Assembly (NCBI GenBank): GCA_011523615.1
Contig: WTGJ01000027.1
Span: 14,760-76,655, forward strand
Source: Chloroflexota bacterium
GTDB lineage: Bacteria; Chloroflexota; Anaerolineae; Aggregatilineales; Phototrophicaceae
Reading direction: 5' to 3'
Length of the DNA stretch: 61,896 nt
The notes beneath the pieces were generated by a model. The model was not told the origin of the DNA and ran no database searches. It saw nothing but the letters and a program-made list of their open reading frames with translations. Both the position numbers and the translations under genes were made by a program. Positions 43,174 to 51,454 of the stretch are shown here, one piece after another. Position 1 is the first letter of the stretch; the number at the start of each line of letters is the position of its first letter.

Positions 43174-44661
43174 ATGGCTGAAATGCGCCGGGTTACGATG
43201 AAATTTGGCGGCACCTCGATGATGGAAATGCCCACCATCGCCCAGATCTTGCAGGAGGCCCGAGCGAGCGGGGAGCAGGTCATCGCGGTGGTTTCCGCCC
43301 TGGCCGGTGTCACTGATGCTTTGGAGCGCTCGCTCGCCGCCGCGGCAAAGGGTGAACGTTGGCTGTATCTCACCGAGTGTGGCCGATTGCGCGACCGTCA
43401 CCTGGAACTCGCGCAAAGCCTCATCACGGACGCAGAATCGTTGGAACCTTTGTTGCTGGAGCTGAATGAGCGCTGTGATGCGTATCTGCAAATCTGCGAT
43501 GCGGTTCACATCCTCGGTGAAGCCACACCGCGCATCCAGGCCAGCGCAATTTCCTATGGTGAGCGCTTATCGGCGCCCATCCTGGCCGCGCTGCTGTGCC
43601 AGAATGGCTGGCGCGCCCGCGCCATATCCACCAATGGCGGCGATGATCCAACGAGCCAGGCGCCCCTCATCCAGACCGATGGCGAATACCTGAATGCCAA
43701 CCCCCTATGGTCGAGCACCGAATCCCAGTTGAAGAAGACCGTTCTGCCGCTTCTGGAAGAAGGAATCACCCCCATTTTGACGGGCTTCATCGGCGCGACC
43801 GCGGCGGGACATACCACGACCCTGGGCCGCGGGGGGAGCGATTTCAGCGCCGCCATCGTCGCCCGTTGCTGCAATTGCCAGGAGCTGATCGTTTGGACGG
43901 ATGTGGATGGGGTGATGTCGGTGGATCCTCGCCTGGACGACCGCGCGCAACTGTTGGAAATGATTTCATACAGCGAAGTGAGTCAGCTGGCGTATTTGGG
44001 CGCGCGCGTGTTGCACCCTCGCACCGTGCAACCGGTGGTGGAAGCCAATATCCCCACCCGGGTGTGCAACACCTTTCGCCCGGAAGGGCGCGGCACGCTC
44101 ATTTTGCCAGAGAGCGAACCGCCGAAAACGGCGATCCGTGCCGTAACCAGCATCGTCCATGTGGCCATGGTCACGGTCAGTGGGCGGGGGATGCAAGGGG
44201 TGCCCGGTATCGTCGGGCGCGCATTTTTGGCGGCGGCCAAGACTGGCACCAGTATTTTGATGATCTCTCAGTCTTCTTCGGAACAGAATTTTTGCTTTCT
44301 GGTGAATGAAGAGAGTGGTGACCGCGCCAAACGTGCCGTTGAAGCAGAATTCGCCGCCGAGATGGCCAGAGGGGATGTGGAGCATGTGCAATTGGATGAT
44401 GATGTAGCCATCGTCACCGTGGTCGGCGCCGGGATGCAACATACGCCGGGGGTTGCGGGGCAAATCTTTACGGTTTTGGGCCAGGCCCGCATCAACGTGC
44501 TCTCCATCAGCCAGGGCTCGAGTGAATGCAGCATTTCTTTTGTGGTGAAAGAAGGGGAGCTGGCCCGCGCGGTACGAGCGATTCATGACCTGGTGTTGGC
44601 GGTGAATGGGCGCGAAGGGACTCGAACCCCTGACCTCACGGATGTGAACCGTGCGCTCTGA
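43174..44661 (+). CDS. lysC: Aspartate kinase with tandem ACT domains
   Basis: A 495-residue aspartate kinase, first step of the lysine, methionine and threonine pathway. The kinase core holds MKFGGTSM, TTTLGRGGSDFSAAIVA and WTDVDGVMSVDPR. The C-terminal part has two ACT domains (VTVSGRGMQGVPGIVGRAF and VTVVGAGMQHTPGVAGQIF) for feedback inhibition. The final 17 residues (after DLVLAVN) are read from the antisense of the tRNA-Val gene and are not part of the family fold. Expression appears to be controlled by the leader and terminator upstream. A second aspartate kinase lies at 60630. Confidence 0.95.
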   Translation: MAEMRRVTMKFGGTSMMEMPTIAQILQEARASGEQVIAVVSALAGVTDALERSLAAAAKGERWLYLTECGRLRDRHLELAQSLITDAESLEPLLLELNERCDAYLQICDAVHILGEATPRIQASAISYGERLSAPILAALLCQNGWRARAISTNGGDDPTSQAPLIQTDGEYLNANPLWSSTESQLKKTVLPLLEEGITPILTGFIGATAAGHTTTLGRGGSDFSAAIVARCCNCQELIVWTDVDGVMSVDPRLDDRAQLLEMISYSEVSQLAYLGARVLHPRTVQPVVEANIPTRVCNTFRPEGRGTLILPESEPPKTAIRAVTSIVHVAMVTVSGRGMQGVPGIVGRAFLAAAKTGTSILMISQSSSEQNFCFLVNEESGDRAKRAVEAEFAAEMARGDVEHVQLDDDVAIVTVVGAGMQHTPGVAGQIFTVLGQARINVLSISQGSSECSISFVVKEGELARAVRAIHDLVLAVNGREGTRTPDLTDVNRAL

Positions 44662-44680
44662 CCGGCTGAGCTACGCGCCC
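44607..44680 (-). tRNA. tRNA-Val (anticodon CAC)
   Basis: A complete cloverleaf on the minus strand. Acceptor arms GGGCGCG and CGCGCCC pair perfectly, the D arm is GCTCAGCCGGTCAGAGC, the anticodon stem CACGG/CCGTG carries loop TTCACAT, and the T arm is AGGGG-TTCGAGT-CCCTT. The anticodon CAC is at 44646-44644, and the discriminator is A. CCA is not encoded. Its first half as read on the plus strand lies inside the end of lysC. Confidence 0.96.
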
Positions 44681-44691
44681 CACGGAGTGAT

Positions 44692-44703
44692 TATGCTAGC
44701 ATA
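44692..44703. promoter_or_regulatory. 12-bp perfect palindrome between tRNA-Val and lipoprotein gene
   Basis: TATGCTAGCATA is its own reverse complement and presents a TATGCT -10-like box on both strands. It could serve the tRNA on the minus strand, the lipoprotein gene on the plus strand, or a dimeric regulator. No good -35 is seen on either side. Confidence 0.35.
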
Positions 44704-44737
44704 GCCCGATGAGCTTTGCCAATGGGTACCACCAGCG

Positions 44738-45505
44738 ATGAAGTGGAGCGGGTTGTTTTTTTGCGCGGTCATGATCGGCCTGGCTTCTTGCGCGCAAATT
44801 CAGTCGATGCTGCAGCCGTCGGCGCCGGATCGCGCAGGAATCGAATGGATCACCCAGGCTCCAGGTTTGGAGTGGACGCAGCTGAGTGGCCCGGGCGCGC
44901 TGCCCGGCCGAGTCACGATGCTGCGCATCTCACCCGCGATGAATCGTTTTCAAGTCCATTACCGAGCGGGGGATCCGCTGACTTCGGCAGAATGGCGAGC
45001 GGAATTGCCCGCCGCTGCCGCGCTCATGAACGCCAATTTTTTCGATGATGAAGGATTGGCATTGGGCTGGTTGGTCCAGGATGGCAACCCGCTGGTAGCC
45101 GCCAACCCCAGGTTTGGCGGTGCGTTCATCGAGGATCAGGGAAACATGCGCGTCGTGGCCCATCCTGCCGATGCCGCCAACGTGAGACAGGCGACACAGG
45201 GATTCCCTACGCTGGTTCGAGCGGGGAATGTGGCTCGCCGCCTGGATGCGGTCACCCTGGCTCGACGTTCGGTCATCGCGGAAGATCGGCAAGGGCGCAT
45301 CTACTGGATCCAGATCGGCGGTTTGGGAAGCACATTGGCGGGTCTTGCAAACTGGTTGGTGGAGCAACCACTGGCATTGGTCAACGCAGTCAATATGGAT
45401 GGCGGTGGGTCTTCGTTTTTATTGTTGAGCGCGGTTGAGGAATTGCAGATCCATTCATGGGATGCCGTCCCCGCAGTCTGGGCTATCTACCCACAAAACC
45501 GTTGA
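44738..45505 (+). CDS. Phosphodiester glycosidase-like (NAGPA family) lipoprotein
   Basis: A 255-residue exported protein. The signal peptide ends in the lipobox LASC with Cys near residue 18. The mature part has the NANFFDDEG motif, GGAFIE, and NAVNMDGGGSSFLL, which are hallmarks of the phosphodiester glycosidase (NAGPA/DUF2233) family. Members remove GlcNAc phosphodiesters or act in exopolysaccharide processing. The full-length domain is present, so activity on the cell surface is plausible, with substrate unknown. tRNA-Arg and its promoter follow immediately. Confidence 0.85.
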   Translation: MKWSGLFFCAVMIGLASCAQIQSMLQPSAPDRAGIEWITQAPGLEWTQLSGPGALPGRVTMLRISPAMNRFQVHYRAGDPLTSAEWRAELPAAAALMNANFFDDEGLALGWLVQDGNPLVAANPRFGGAFIEDQGNMRVVAHPADAANVRQATQGFPTLVRAGNVARRLDAVTLARRSVIAEDRQGRIYWIQIGGLGSTLAGLANWLVEQPLALVNAVNMDGGGSSFLLLSAVEELQIHSWDAVPAVWAIYPQNR

Positions 45506-45530
45506 GCGGCGGCCGGCCCGAAATTATGCT
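45502..45530 (+). promoter_or_regulatory. Promoter of tRNA-Arg
   Basis: TTGAGC (45502-45507) and TATGCT (45525-45530) are 17 bases apart. The -35 overlaps the stop of the lipoprotein gene and the start site falls about ten bases before the tRNA. Confidence 0.55.
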
Positions 45531-45547
45531 AAGGTGGGTGGGAACGA

Positions 45548-45619
45548 GCCCCCGTAGCTCAGGGGATAGAGCGCTGCCCTCCGGAGGCAGGTGCACAGGT
45601 TCGAATCCTGTCGGGGGTG
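45548..45619 (+). tRNA. tRNA-Arg (anticodon CCG)
   Basis: A full cloverleaf on the plus strand: acceptor GCCCCCG with CGGGGGT (one G-T pair), D arm GCTCAGGGGATAGAGC, anticodon stem CTGCC/GGCAG with loop CTCCGGA, short variable loop, and T arm ACAGG-TTCGAAT-CCTGT. The anticodon CCG is at 45582-45584 by count of the loop, decoding CGG. The discriminator is G, and CCA is not encoded. The TIR-FGE gene ends on the next base on the other strand. Confidence 0.95.
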
Positions 45620-47128
45620 TTAGGGGTGGGCGGCGGCCACCCGAAAGCCGACCGTAGCGGCACGGTTACCGGGCAATAGCGTCTGCACTGCAGTGACGCT
45701 GAGTCGGTCGGCAGTGCTCAAGAAGGAACCGCCACGCAGCAGCCGGCGGGTCGGCGGGTTCAACAGGATCTCTTCGGTGAGCGGTGGCGCTTCATCCTCG
45801 CACCATTCCCATACATTCCCCACGAGATCCTCCACAGCGAAGGGACTGGCGCCCTGGGGATGGGCAGCGACCGCGGTCGTTTGCTGGTGGTTTGCTTCGG
45901 CGCAATTGCAGCGCCGTGCCTGGAACTGGCTGCCCCAGGGGTAATTGCGCTCGTCATCCCCCTGGGCAGCTCGTTGCCATTGCGCTTCGGAGGGCAGCCG
46001 CACTTCGAATTGCAGCAATTCGCTGAGCCAGGCGCAAAAGGCTACCGCTTCAAACCAACTCACTTGTTCCCGCGGGTGATTTTCGCAGGGAAAGCGCGCA
46101 TCCACTGGATGAGGTTGATTTTGGTGCCAGGATCGAGCTTCTTCACTGAATTGCCACCAACGTTCGGCGCGATACCCTCCGTCTGCTTCGATGAAGGATT
46201 GGAATTGGGCGTGAGTGATGGGGTAGCGGCTGATGCGATAGGCTTCCAACCAGTATTTGACTCTGCGGTCCCCCTGGCGAATGACGGTTTCGCCTTCTGA
46301 TATGTTGCGCCAGTGCAGATGAGCCAAGGGGGAAGGGGCGCAGGCTGCGGCCAGTTGGTCCGGATCGTAATGGGGAAAATCTCGTTGAAAGGAAGCAAAG
46401 GCCTGGCAACCCAAATCCCGATGGTAGGGCGAACGAACCAGTTCACGGATGGGTGGGTAAAGCTGTTCGGCGAGTTTGCGAGAGGTATCTTCCTGGAGGT
46501 TGGCTTGCGTTTGCGCCAGGAGAGAAGGCACATCGACATATGGCGACGCCGGGCCACTTTCCTGGGCCTGTTGCAGCAAATGCATGGCGCTGTCGTATTC
46601 TCCCCGGTTCAGGGCTTTGATCCCTTCTGCCAACACTTCACCTGCATTGCCACCGATTTGCAAGAGGGGGGAGCCGCTGGCAGGCGCGTTTCGCGCATGG
46701 TTCGGCGCTGGAGTGGCCTTCCAGGGCTCTGCGGTCTTTGCCTGCAGGTGACGCTCGGTTTCCAGGAGTCGGTTCAAGAGCATCCTCTGGTTCGCTGGAT
46801 TGAGACCCTGGCTCAGATCGAGGACGGTATGTTGTTCGAATTCGCTGGGTACGACGATGCCGGCTTCCGTATGCAGGGCCAAGACGCAACAAGCCACCTC
46901 TTTGGCAAATCGCCATTCGTCCTGACATTTGCGTGAGGTGAGCGATTCGGCAGATAACAAGTACAGGAACGCATCACACCAGTTCAATCGGCGCAAGATT
47001 TCCTGGCGCCAGCGATCATCGAAAGTTTGTCGCTGGTCGTACCAAATTTCATGGATGCCATGCAGACATTCCACCAGTTCCATACAATATGGGGCATCGC
47101 TTTGTGCATAGCTGAGGTAGAGGCGCAT
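45620..47128 (-). CDS. TIR domain fused to formylglycine-generating-enzyme-like (FGE-sulfatase) domain
   Basis: A 502-residue two-domain protein. Residues 1-120 form a TIR domain: MRLYLSYAQSDAPYC, then WYDQRQTFDDRWRQEI, FLYLLSAESLTSRKCQDEW with its conserved Glu. TIR domains often cleave NAD or mediate assembly. A helical middle (residues about 160-260) resembles a TPR-like repeat. The C-terminal 210 residues are an FGE/SUMF1 C-type-lectin fold with SRYPITHAQFQSFI, HPREQVSWFEAVAFCAWLSE, LPSEAQWQRAA, DLVGNVWEW and RGGSFLST. The FGE cysteine pair is not clear, so it is probably a binding domain. Similar fusions occur in signalling and defence. Confidence 0.88.
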   Translation of the reverse strand: MRLYLSYAQSDAPYCMELVECLHGIHEIWYDQRQTFDDRWRQEILRRLNWCDAFLYLLSAESLTSRKCQDEWRFAKEVACCVLALHTEAGIVVPSEFEQHTVLDLSQGLNPANQRMLLNRLLETERHLQAKTAEPWKATPAPNHARNAPASGSPLLQIGGNAGEVLAEGIKALNRGEYDSAMHLLQQAQESGPASPYVDVPSLLAQTQANLQEDTSRKLAEQLYPPIRELVRSPYHRDLGCQAFASFQRDFPHYDPDQLAAACAPSPLAHLHWRNISEGETVIRQGDRRVKYWLEAYRISRYPITHAQFQSFIEADGGYRAERWWQFSEEARSWHQNQPHPVDARFPCENHPREQVSWFEAVAFCAWLSELLQFEVRLPSEAQWQRAAQGDDERNYPWGSQFQARRCNCAEANHQQTTAVAAHPQGASPFAVEDLVGNVWEWCEDEAPPLTEEILLNPPTRRLLRGGSFLSTADRLSVTAVQTLLPGNRAATVGFRVAAAHP

Positions 47129-47205
47129 CGGGTTCAGTATATGGATTCGCCGGATTCCTGCGAATGGCTGGCTGCCGGCAGCCGCCGGAATTGGGCGGCC
47201 ATAAC

Positions 47206-48357
47206 GTGAATCGGTCCATCCTCTCTCTGCTGTTCTGGCTGCTGCGGATTTCCCTGTTGCTGGGTTTGTTAAGCCTGCTCCACCCGCCCCGTTCGCGGGC
47301 GGTGCTGGGCCCGGTTCAGCAGGTCGAAACCGAGGTGCCGATCCTTTGCACGCATACCCGTTTCAGTGATGAGGTCGAAGAATGGAAGATCGCCCAATCG
47401 CTCGAGTTGGTGCGGGAGCTGGGGGCGGCGACCATCGTGGAATTCTTCCCCTGGGCTTATATCGAACCCCATCGTAGCAACTTTCAGTGGGAAAAAGTGG
47501 ACCGCGTGCAGCGACAGGCGGAAAACCAGGGGATTCAAGTCATCGCCCGTTTGGGGTTGGTCCCTCGCTGGGCGCAGGGAGACCGCGACGCGAATGAGGT
47601 GACGCTGAATTATCTGCCAGCAACCGCCTATGAAGATTTTGCCCGTTTCGTCGGTGTTTTTGCGGAACGATATGCCGGCAAGATCGATCGTCTGATCATT
47701 TGGAATGAACCCAACCTGGTACACGAATGGGGCTATGAAGAGCTGCCACCCGCCGAAGTATATGTGAAACTGTTGGCAATGAGTTATGCCGCCGCTCATG
47801 CTGCCAACCCCAACGTGGAGGTACTCCTCGCGCCATTGGCCCCTACCCTCGAACCGGCAGGCAGCCCCTATGGCCTGGATGACCTGATCTACCTGGAGAG
47901 AATCCTGGCGGCCGGTGCTGGAGAGGTTTTCGATGCCGTCGCGTTGCATACTTATGGAGGCAATCGCCCACCAGAGGAAGCGCCGGCTGTGCAACGGATC
48001 AACTTTCGGCGCATGGAGCTGCATCGCTCTTTGTTGAAGCGCTATGGCCAGGGTGAGAAACCGGTTTACGTCACGGAATTTGGCTGGAATGACCACCCAC
48101 GCTGGGTGCATGCGGTCAGCACCGCGCAACGCAGCGAATATACGCTGGCCGCCTATCGCTGGGCCGAGAAGCGCTGGCCCTGGCTGGAGGAACTCTGTTT
48201 GTGGGTGTTGCGCTTCCCGGTAGATGCGGGTGACTATCGCGACCATTTCACTTTATTGACCAGCGAGTTCCAGGTGAAACCGCTGTACCACTCGTTGCAG
48301 GCCTATGGCCGAGGCGGGGAAGAAAGGGAGAGCTTATGGTTGCCCGAACCCGAATAG
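47206..48357 (+). CDS. Exported glycoside hydrolase, clan A-like TIM barrel
   Basis: About 383 residues. An N-terminal hydrophobic segment (ILSLLFWLLRISLLLGLLSLL) is a signal or anchor. The barrel has the two catalytic glutamates expected of retaining clan A enzymes: the acid/base in LIIWNEPNLVHEW and the nucleophile in VYVTEFGWNDHP. The closest groups are GH39-like and GH5-like proteins. Substrate is unknown. GTG at 47206 is preferred since it places the signal peptide at the N-terminus; an ATG at 47164 would add 14 polar residues. Its end overlaps the binding-protein gene by 22 bases. Confidence 0.78.
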   Translation: MNRSILSLLFWLLRISLLLGLLSLLHPPRSRAVLGPVQQVETEVPILCTHTRFSDEVEEWKIAQSLELVRELGAATIVEFFPWAYIEPHRSNFQWEKVDRVQRQAENQGIQVIARLGLVPRWAQGDRDANEVTLNYLPATAYEDFARFVGVFAERYAGKIDRLIIWNEPNLVHEWGYEELPPAEVYVKLLAMSYAAAHAANPNVEVLLAPLAPTLEPAGSPYGLDDLIYLERILAAGAGEVFDAVALHTYGGNRPPEEAPAVQRINFRRMELHRSLLKRYGQGEKPVYVTEFGWNDHPRWVHAVSTAQRSEYTLAAYRWAEKRWPWLEELCLWVLRFPVDAGDYRDHFTLLTSEFQVKPLYHSLQAYGRGGEERESLWLPEPE

Positions 48358-49139
48358 CGCTCTACCTGCTGTGGTATGGGTGGCTGTTCTCTGCGCTGAT
48401 TGGCTTGCCGATGCTCGCCCGTCTGAAACCGCCCCAAGCGATCGGCGAACGGTTTCCAGCGGGGGTGTTGCGCGTGGGGATTGATCCCAGTTATCCGCCG
48501 TTCGCCAACCATGTAGAAGGGGGTTTCGTAGGCTTTGATATTGACCTCGGCGAGGCGTTGGCTGCAGAGCTGGAGCTGGCGGTTCAGTTCATCCCGCTCG
48601 GTTATGATGGCCTGTATGATGCGTTGAAGACCGACCACATCGACATCTTGCTGGCTGGCGTGCGAGTGGACTATCGGCAGAGTCAGGATGTGGTCTATTC
48701 CCAGCCGTATATGAATGGAGGATTGCGCCTGTTGAGCCCAAAAACGGCGGCCCTCATCCGCCGAAACGATCTTTCATCGCACAAGATCGCTTATGGTTAT
48801 GGCACCGCCGCCGACCAATTCCTCTGGTATGCCGAACGGGAGATCGCACCTTTCCAGCGAGCGCCCTACGAGGACGAAGAGACGGCATTGCGTGCGTTGA
48901 AGCAAGGGCAGGTTTCGGCGGCTCTGGTCGATGGCGTCGAAGGATTGCGCTTCATGCGCTGGCATGGAAACTGGCTGCAGGAGCTTGCATTGACGGAAGA
49001 TCATTTGGCGATCGCGATGCGGCGCGACCGCCCCTGGCTGCATTCACTGATCCACGATGCCCTGTCGAGGCTTTGGGTAGATGGCCGGCTGTCCGAGATC
49101 TTGCAGGGTTGGCTATGGCAAGCCAGCCCGGCTCCGTAG
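48336..49139 (+). CDS. Extracellular solute-binding protein, amino-acid type (SBP family 3), orphan
   Basis: A 267-residue protein with an N-terminal membrane helix (residues 8-27) and the family 3 fold: LRVGIDPSYPPFANH, GFDIDLGEALAAELEL, DILLAGVRVDYRQSQDVVYSQPY, and GQVSAALVDGVEG. Members feed amino-acid ABC importers or sense ligands. No permease or ATPase is nearby. The helix looks uncleaved and lacks a lipobox, so it might act as a surface receptor. The start lies within the end of the glycosidase gene, which implies coupled translation. Confidence 0.82.
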   Translation: MVARTRIALYLLWYGWLFSALIGLPMLARLKPPQAIGERFPAGVLRVGIDPSYPPFANHVEGGFVGFDIDLGEALAAELELAVQFIPLGYDGLYDALKTDHIDILLAGVRVDYRQSQDVVYSQPYMNGGLRLLSPKTAALIRRNDLSSHKIAYGYGTAADQFLWYAEREIAPFQRAPYEDEETALRALKQGQVSAALVDGVEGLRFMRWHGNWLQELALTEDHLAIAMRRDRPWLHSLIHDALSRLWVDGRLSEILQGWLWQASPAP

Positions 49140-49145
49140 CGGGGT

Positions 49146-50249
49146 ATGATCCCTCCCATGCGGATTGGCATTGATGCGCGATTGCACGCTTATCGCCCGG
49201 GTGGCATCAGCACCTATGCACGAGAGCTGTCTCGCGCCCTGCTGGAATTGGGGCACGAGGAACAGGAATACATCGTATTGCAACATTGGCGCGAGGCCCG
49301 ATCGTGGGTATCTGCAGCCAACAGGGCGCGTTTGCTCACCCCGCCCCATCATCCCTGGGAGGCCTGGGCCCTGGGCTTGGAATTGGCGAGCAAAAGATTG
49401 CATCTCTTACACAGCACGGATTTCATCCCGCCCCAAATGGGCGCTCGTCGCTTCGTGATCACGATCCATGATGTGGCATTCATGAAATACCCGGAGTTCC
49501 TGACCGCTGCCGCCAGACGCCATTACCAGGGCAAAATTCACGCCGCCATACAGAAAGCAGATCACATTTTAGCGGTCAGTGCGGCGACCAAGGACGATAT
49601 CATCCAATGGTTGGCGGTCGCGCCGGAACGAATCACGGTGCAGCATCATGGCTTTCGCGAGGAGTTTCGTCCGCATACCGCGGCAGAAATCCAGCAGGCG
49701 AGAGAGCGGTGGAAATTGCCGGCGGATTATTTCTTGTTTGTGGGTACGATGGAACCACGGAAGAATCTGAGCGCCTTGCTCCGTGGCTATCGTATGTTGC
49801 GCGCCCAGCAAGCGGAGGCGCCCGCTCTCTTGCTTTGTGCGCCGGAAGGCTGGTGCAGCGAAAGGATCCACCAGGAGGTCGCCGATGCACCGGGGGTGAT
49901 CTGGTGGAAACAAGTGCCGTCAGCGGCTTTGCCGGCGCTCTATGCTGCTGCACGAGCATTGGTCCTGCCCTCACATGACGAAGGTTTTGGTTTGCCCGCC
50001 CTGGAAGCCATGGCCAGCGGTACGCCAACGATCCTGAGTGATATCCCCGCCCTCCGCGAAGTGGCCGGGGAGCTGGGTTGGTGGATCCAGCCGGATGAAC
50101 CGCAGACCATCGCCGCTGCATTGTCGGCTGCGCTCGAACAGGGAGCCCAGCAAGAACAGGAAAGAGCCGCCGCAATTCAGCGGTCCCGCCGTTTCAGCTG
50201 GCGGCGAAGCGCTCAAATCGCCCAGAAGGTCTACGCCTCCTTGCGCTGA
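49146..50249 (+). CDS. Glycosyltransferase family 4
   Basis: A 367-residue GT-B enzyme. The N-terminal half begins RIGIDARLHAYRPGGISTYA with the GGI loop that contacts the donor, and HLLHSTDFIPP and ITIHDVAFMKYP follow the mannosyltransferase type. The C-terminal half has LFVGTMEPRKNLSALL and the donor-binding LVLPSHDEGFGLPALEAMASGTPTI in two parts, with the E-x7-E pair. It probably adds mannose or a similar sugar from a nucleotide donor. The start may be ATG 49146 or ATG 49158, which gives the more usual MRIGID start. Its stop overlaps the next glycosyltransferase start. Confidence 0.9.
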   Translation: MIPPMRIGIDARLHAYRPGGISTYARELSRALLELGHEEQEYIVLQHWREARSWVSAANRARLLTPPHHPWEAWALGLELASKRLHLLHSTDFIPPQMGARRFVITIHDVAFMKYPEFLTAAARRHYQGKIHAAIQKADHILAVSAATKDDIIQWLAVAPERITVQHHGFREEFRPHTAAEIQQARERWKLPADYFLFVGTMEPRKNLSALLRGYRMLRAQQAEAPALLLCAPEGWCSERIHQEVADAPGVIWWKQVPSAALPALYAAARALVLPSHDEGFGLPALEAMASGTPTILSDIPALREVAGELGWWIQPDEPQTIAAALSAALEQGAQQEQERAAAIQRSRRFSWRRSAQIAQKVYASLR

Positions 50250-51454
50250 TGGGCAAACTGCTGCTCCTCTTGCCCGCTTTGCCATACCCGCCGCGACAGG
50301 GCGCCGCCCTCCGCAATTGGGGGATGATCCAGGCGCTCCACGATGCCGGACATGAGTTGTGCTTGCTTTGTGCGGCGGCTGGTGAAATTGCGCCGGAACT
50401 GCGCGAACGCTGCCTGGAGATCCGTTGTGTGCACATTCCGCCGCGGAAGAATTGGCGCCGATTGGTGGATTGGTTGCTGCGGGGCAAAGCGGATCTGGTG
50501 GAACGCTTGCGACAGCCACGTTTCCAGAGGGAGTTGGTGGAGTTGTTGGCCACGCATTCTTTCGCTGCGATCCAGCTGGAAGGCCTGGAGATGACCACTT
50601 ACCTCGCCGATCTAGCGGCTACGAACAGCCGCCTGGTCTACGACGCCCACAACGCTGAATCGGCTTTGCAAACCAGCGCTGCGATGCTGCATCAACACCC
50701 CGTGAAACGATGGTATTCGCTTTCGCAAGCCCGCCGATTGGCACGCCATGAAGCGGCGGTATGTGCGCAGGTGGATGTAGTGATCGCCGTATCGGAGGAG
50801 GATGCGACGCAATTGCGCCAACTGGCGCCGACGGCGCAGATCCAAGTGATCCCCAACGCCATCGATGCCGGCGGCTATGATGTGGAGCGGGCAGAAGCGG
50901 CCGTCCCCACGCTGGTATTCAGTGGCAAGATGGATTATCGACCCAACATCGATGCCGTGTTGTGGTTCCAGCGCGTGGTCTGGCCGCGAATGCGCAAAGC
51001 TCATCCACAATTGCGTTGGCAGATCGTCGGCAGTGCACCCAGCCCGGCGGTCCGGCGTCTGGCGGCGGATGAGAAGATCGAGGTGACTGGTAGCGTGGCG
51101 GAAGTCTTGCCTTACTTGACAGCCAGTACGGTGTACGTCGCTCCGTTGCGGATGGGCAGCGGCACGCGCTTGAAAATGCTGGAAGCGATGGCCGCCGGTT
51201 GCGCGATCGTGGCGACTCCCATGGCGGCCGCGGGTTTGCCCGGTGCCGGTACGGCCTTTTTGGCAGCAGAGACGGCAGAAGAATTCGCGAAAGCCATTTC
51301 GAGCTTACTGCAGGATGCTCCACTGCGAGCAGCACTGGGAGCAGCCGGGCGGAGCATCGTCGCCGAACAATTCGACTGGAGACGAATCGTGCCGCTGATC
51401 CAAGCCATTCATGAAGGAGACGGTGCTTCGAGGATGGATTCGTCGCGCGGTTGA
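50249..51454 (+). CDS. Glycosyltransferase family 4 (second copy, different subfamily)
   Basis: A 401-residue GT-B protein. The N-terminus LLLLPALPYPPRQGAALRN has the substrate loop, VYDAHNAES and VIAVSEEDATQL follow, VFSGKMDYRPNIDAVLWF begins the C-terminal half, and the donor site is VAPLRMGSGTRLKMLEAMA with GCAIVAT. This pattern fits the sugar transferase group near TIGR03087. The ATG shares one base with the upstream stop, so the two transferases are coupled and likely act in sequence on one glycan. Its last 46 bases overlap the convergent rqcH gene. Confidence 0.88.
   Translation: MGKLLLLLPALPYPPRQGAALRNWGMIQALHDAGHELCLLCAAAGEIAPELRERCLEIRCVHIPPRKNWRRLVDWLLRGKADLVERLRQPRFQRELVELLATHSFAAIQLEGLEMTTYLADLAATNSRLVYDAHNAESALQTSAAMLHQHPVKRWYSLSQARRLARHEAAVCAQVDVVIAVSEEDATQLRQLAPTAQIQVIPNAIDAGGYDVERAEAAVPTLVFSGKMDYRPNIDAVLWFQRVVWPRMRKAHPQLRWQIVGSAPSPAVRRLAADEKIEVTGSVAEVLPYLTASTVYVAPLRMGSGTRLKMLEAMAAGCAIVATPMAAAGLPGAGTAFLAAETAEEFAKAISSLLQDAPLRAALGAAGRSIVAEQFDWRRIVPLIQAIHEGDGASRMDSSRG

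Noticed and set aside
44607-45619. tRNA-Sec (selC) to go with selB
   Set aside because: The two tRNAs have normal lengths and anticodons CAC (Val) and CCG (Arg), not UCA with a long acceptor arm.
45620-46300. C-lectin/FGE domain considered as a diversity-generating retroelement target
   Set aside because: The C-terminal segment lacks the Asn-rich, adenine-variable pattern and there is no reverse transcriptase or template repeat in the window.
45620-47128. Genuine sulfatase-maturating enzyme
   Set aside because: The cysteine pair of active FGE is not evident, no sulfatase is nearby, and the TIR fusion points to signalling.
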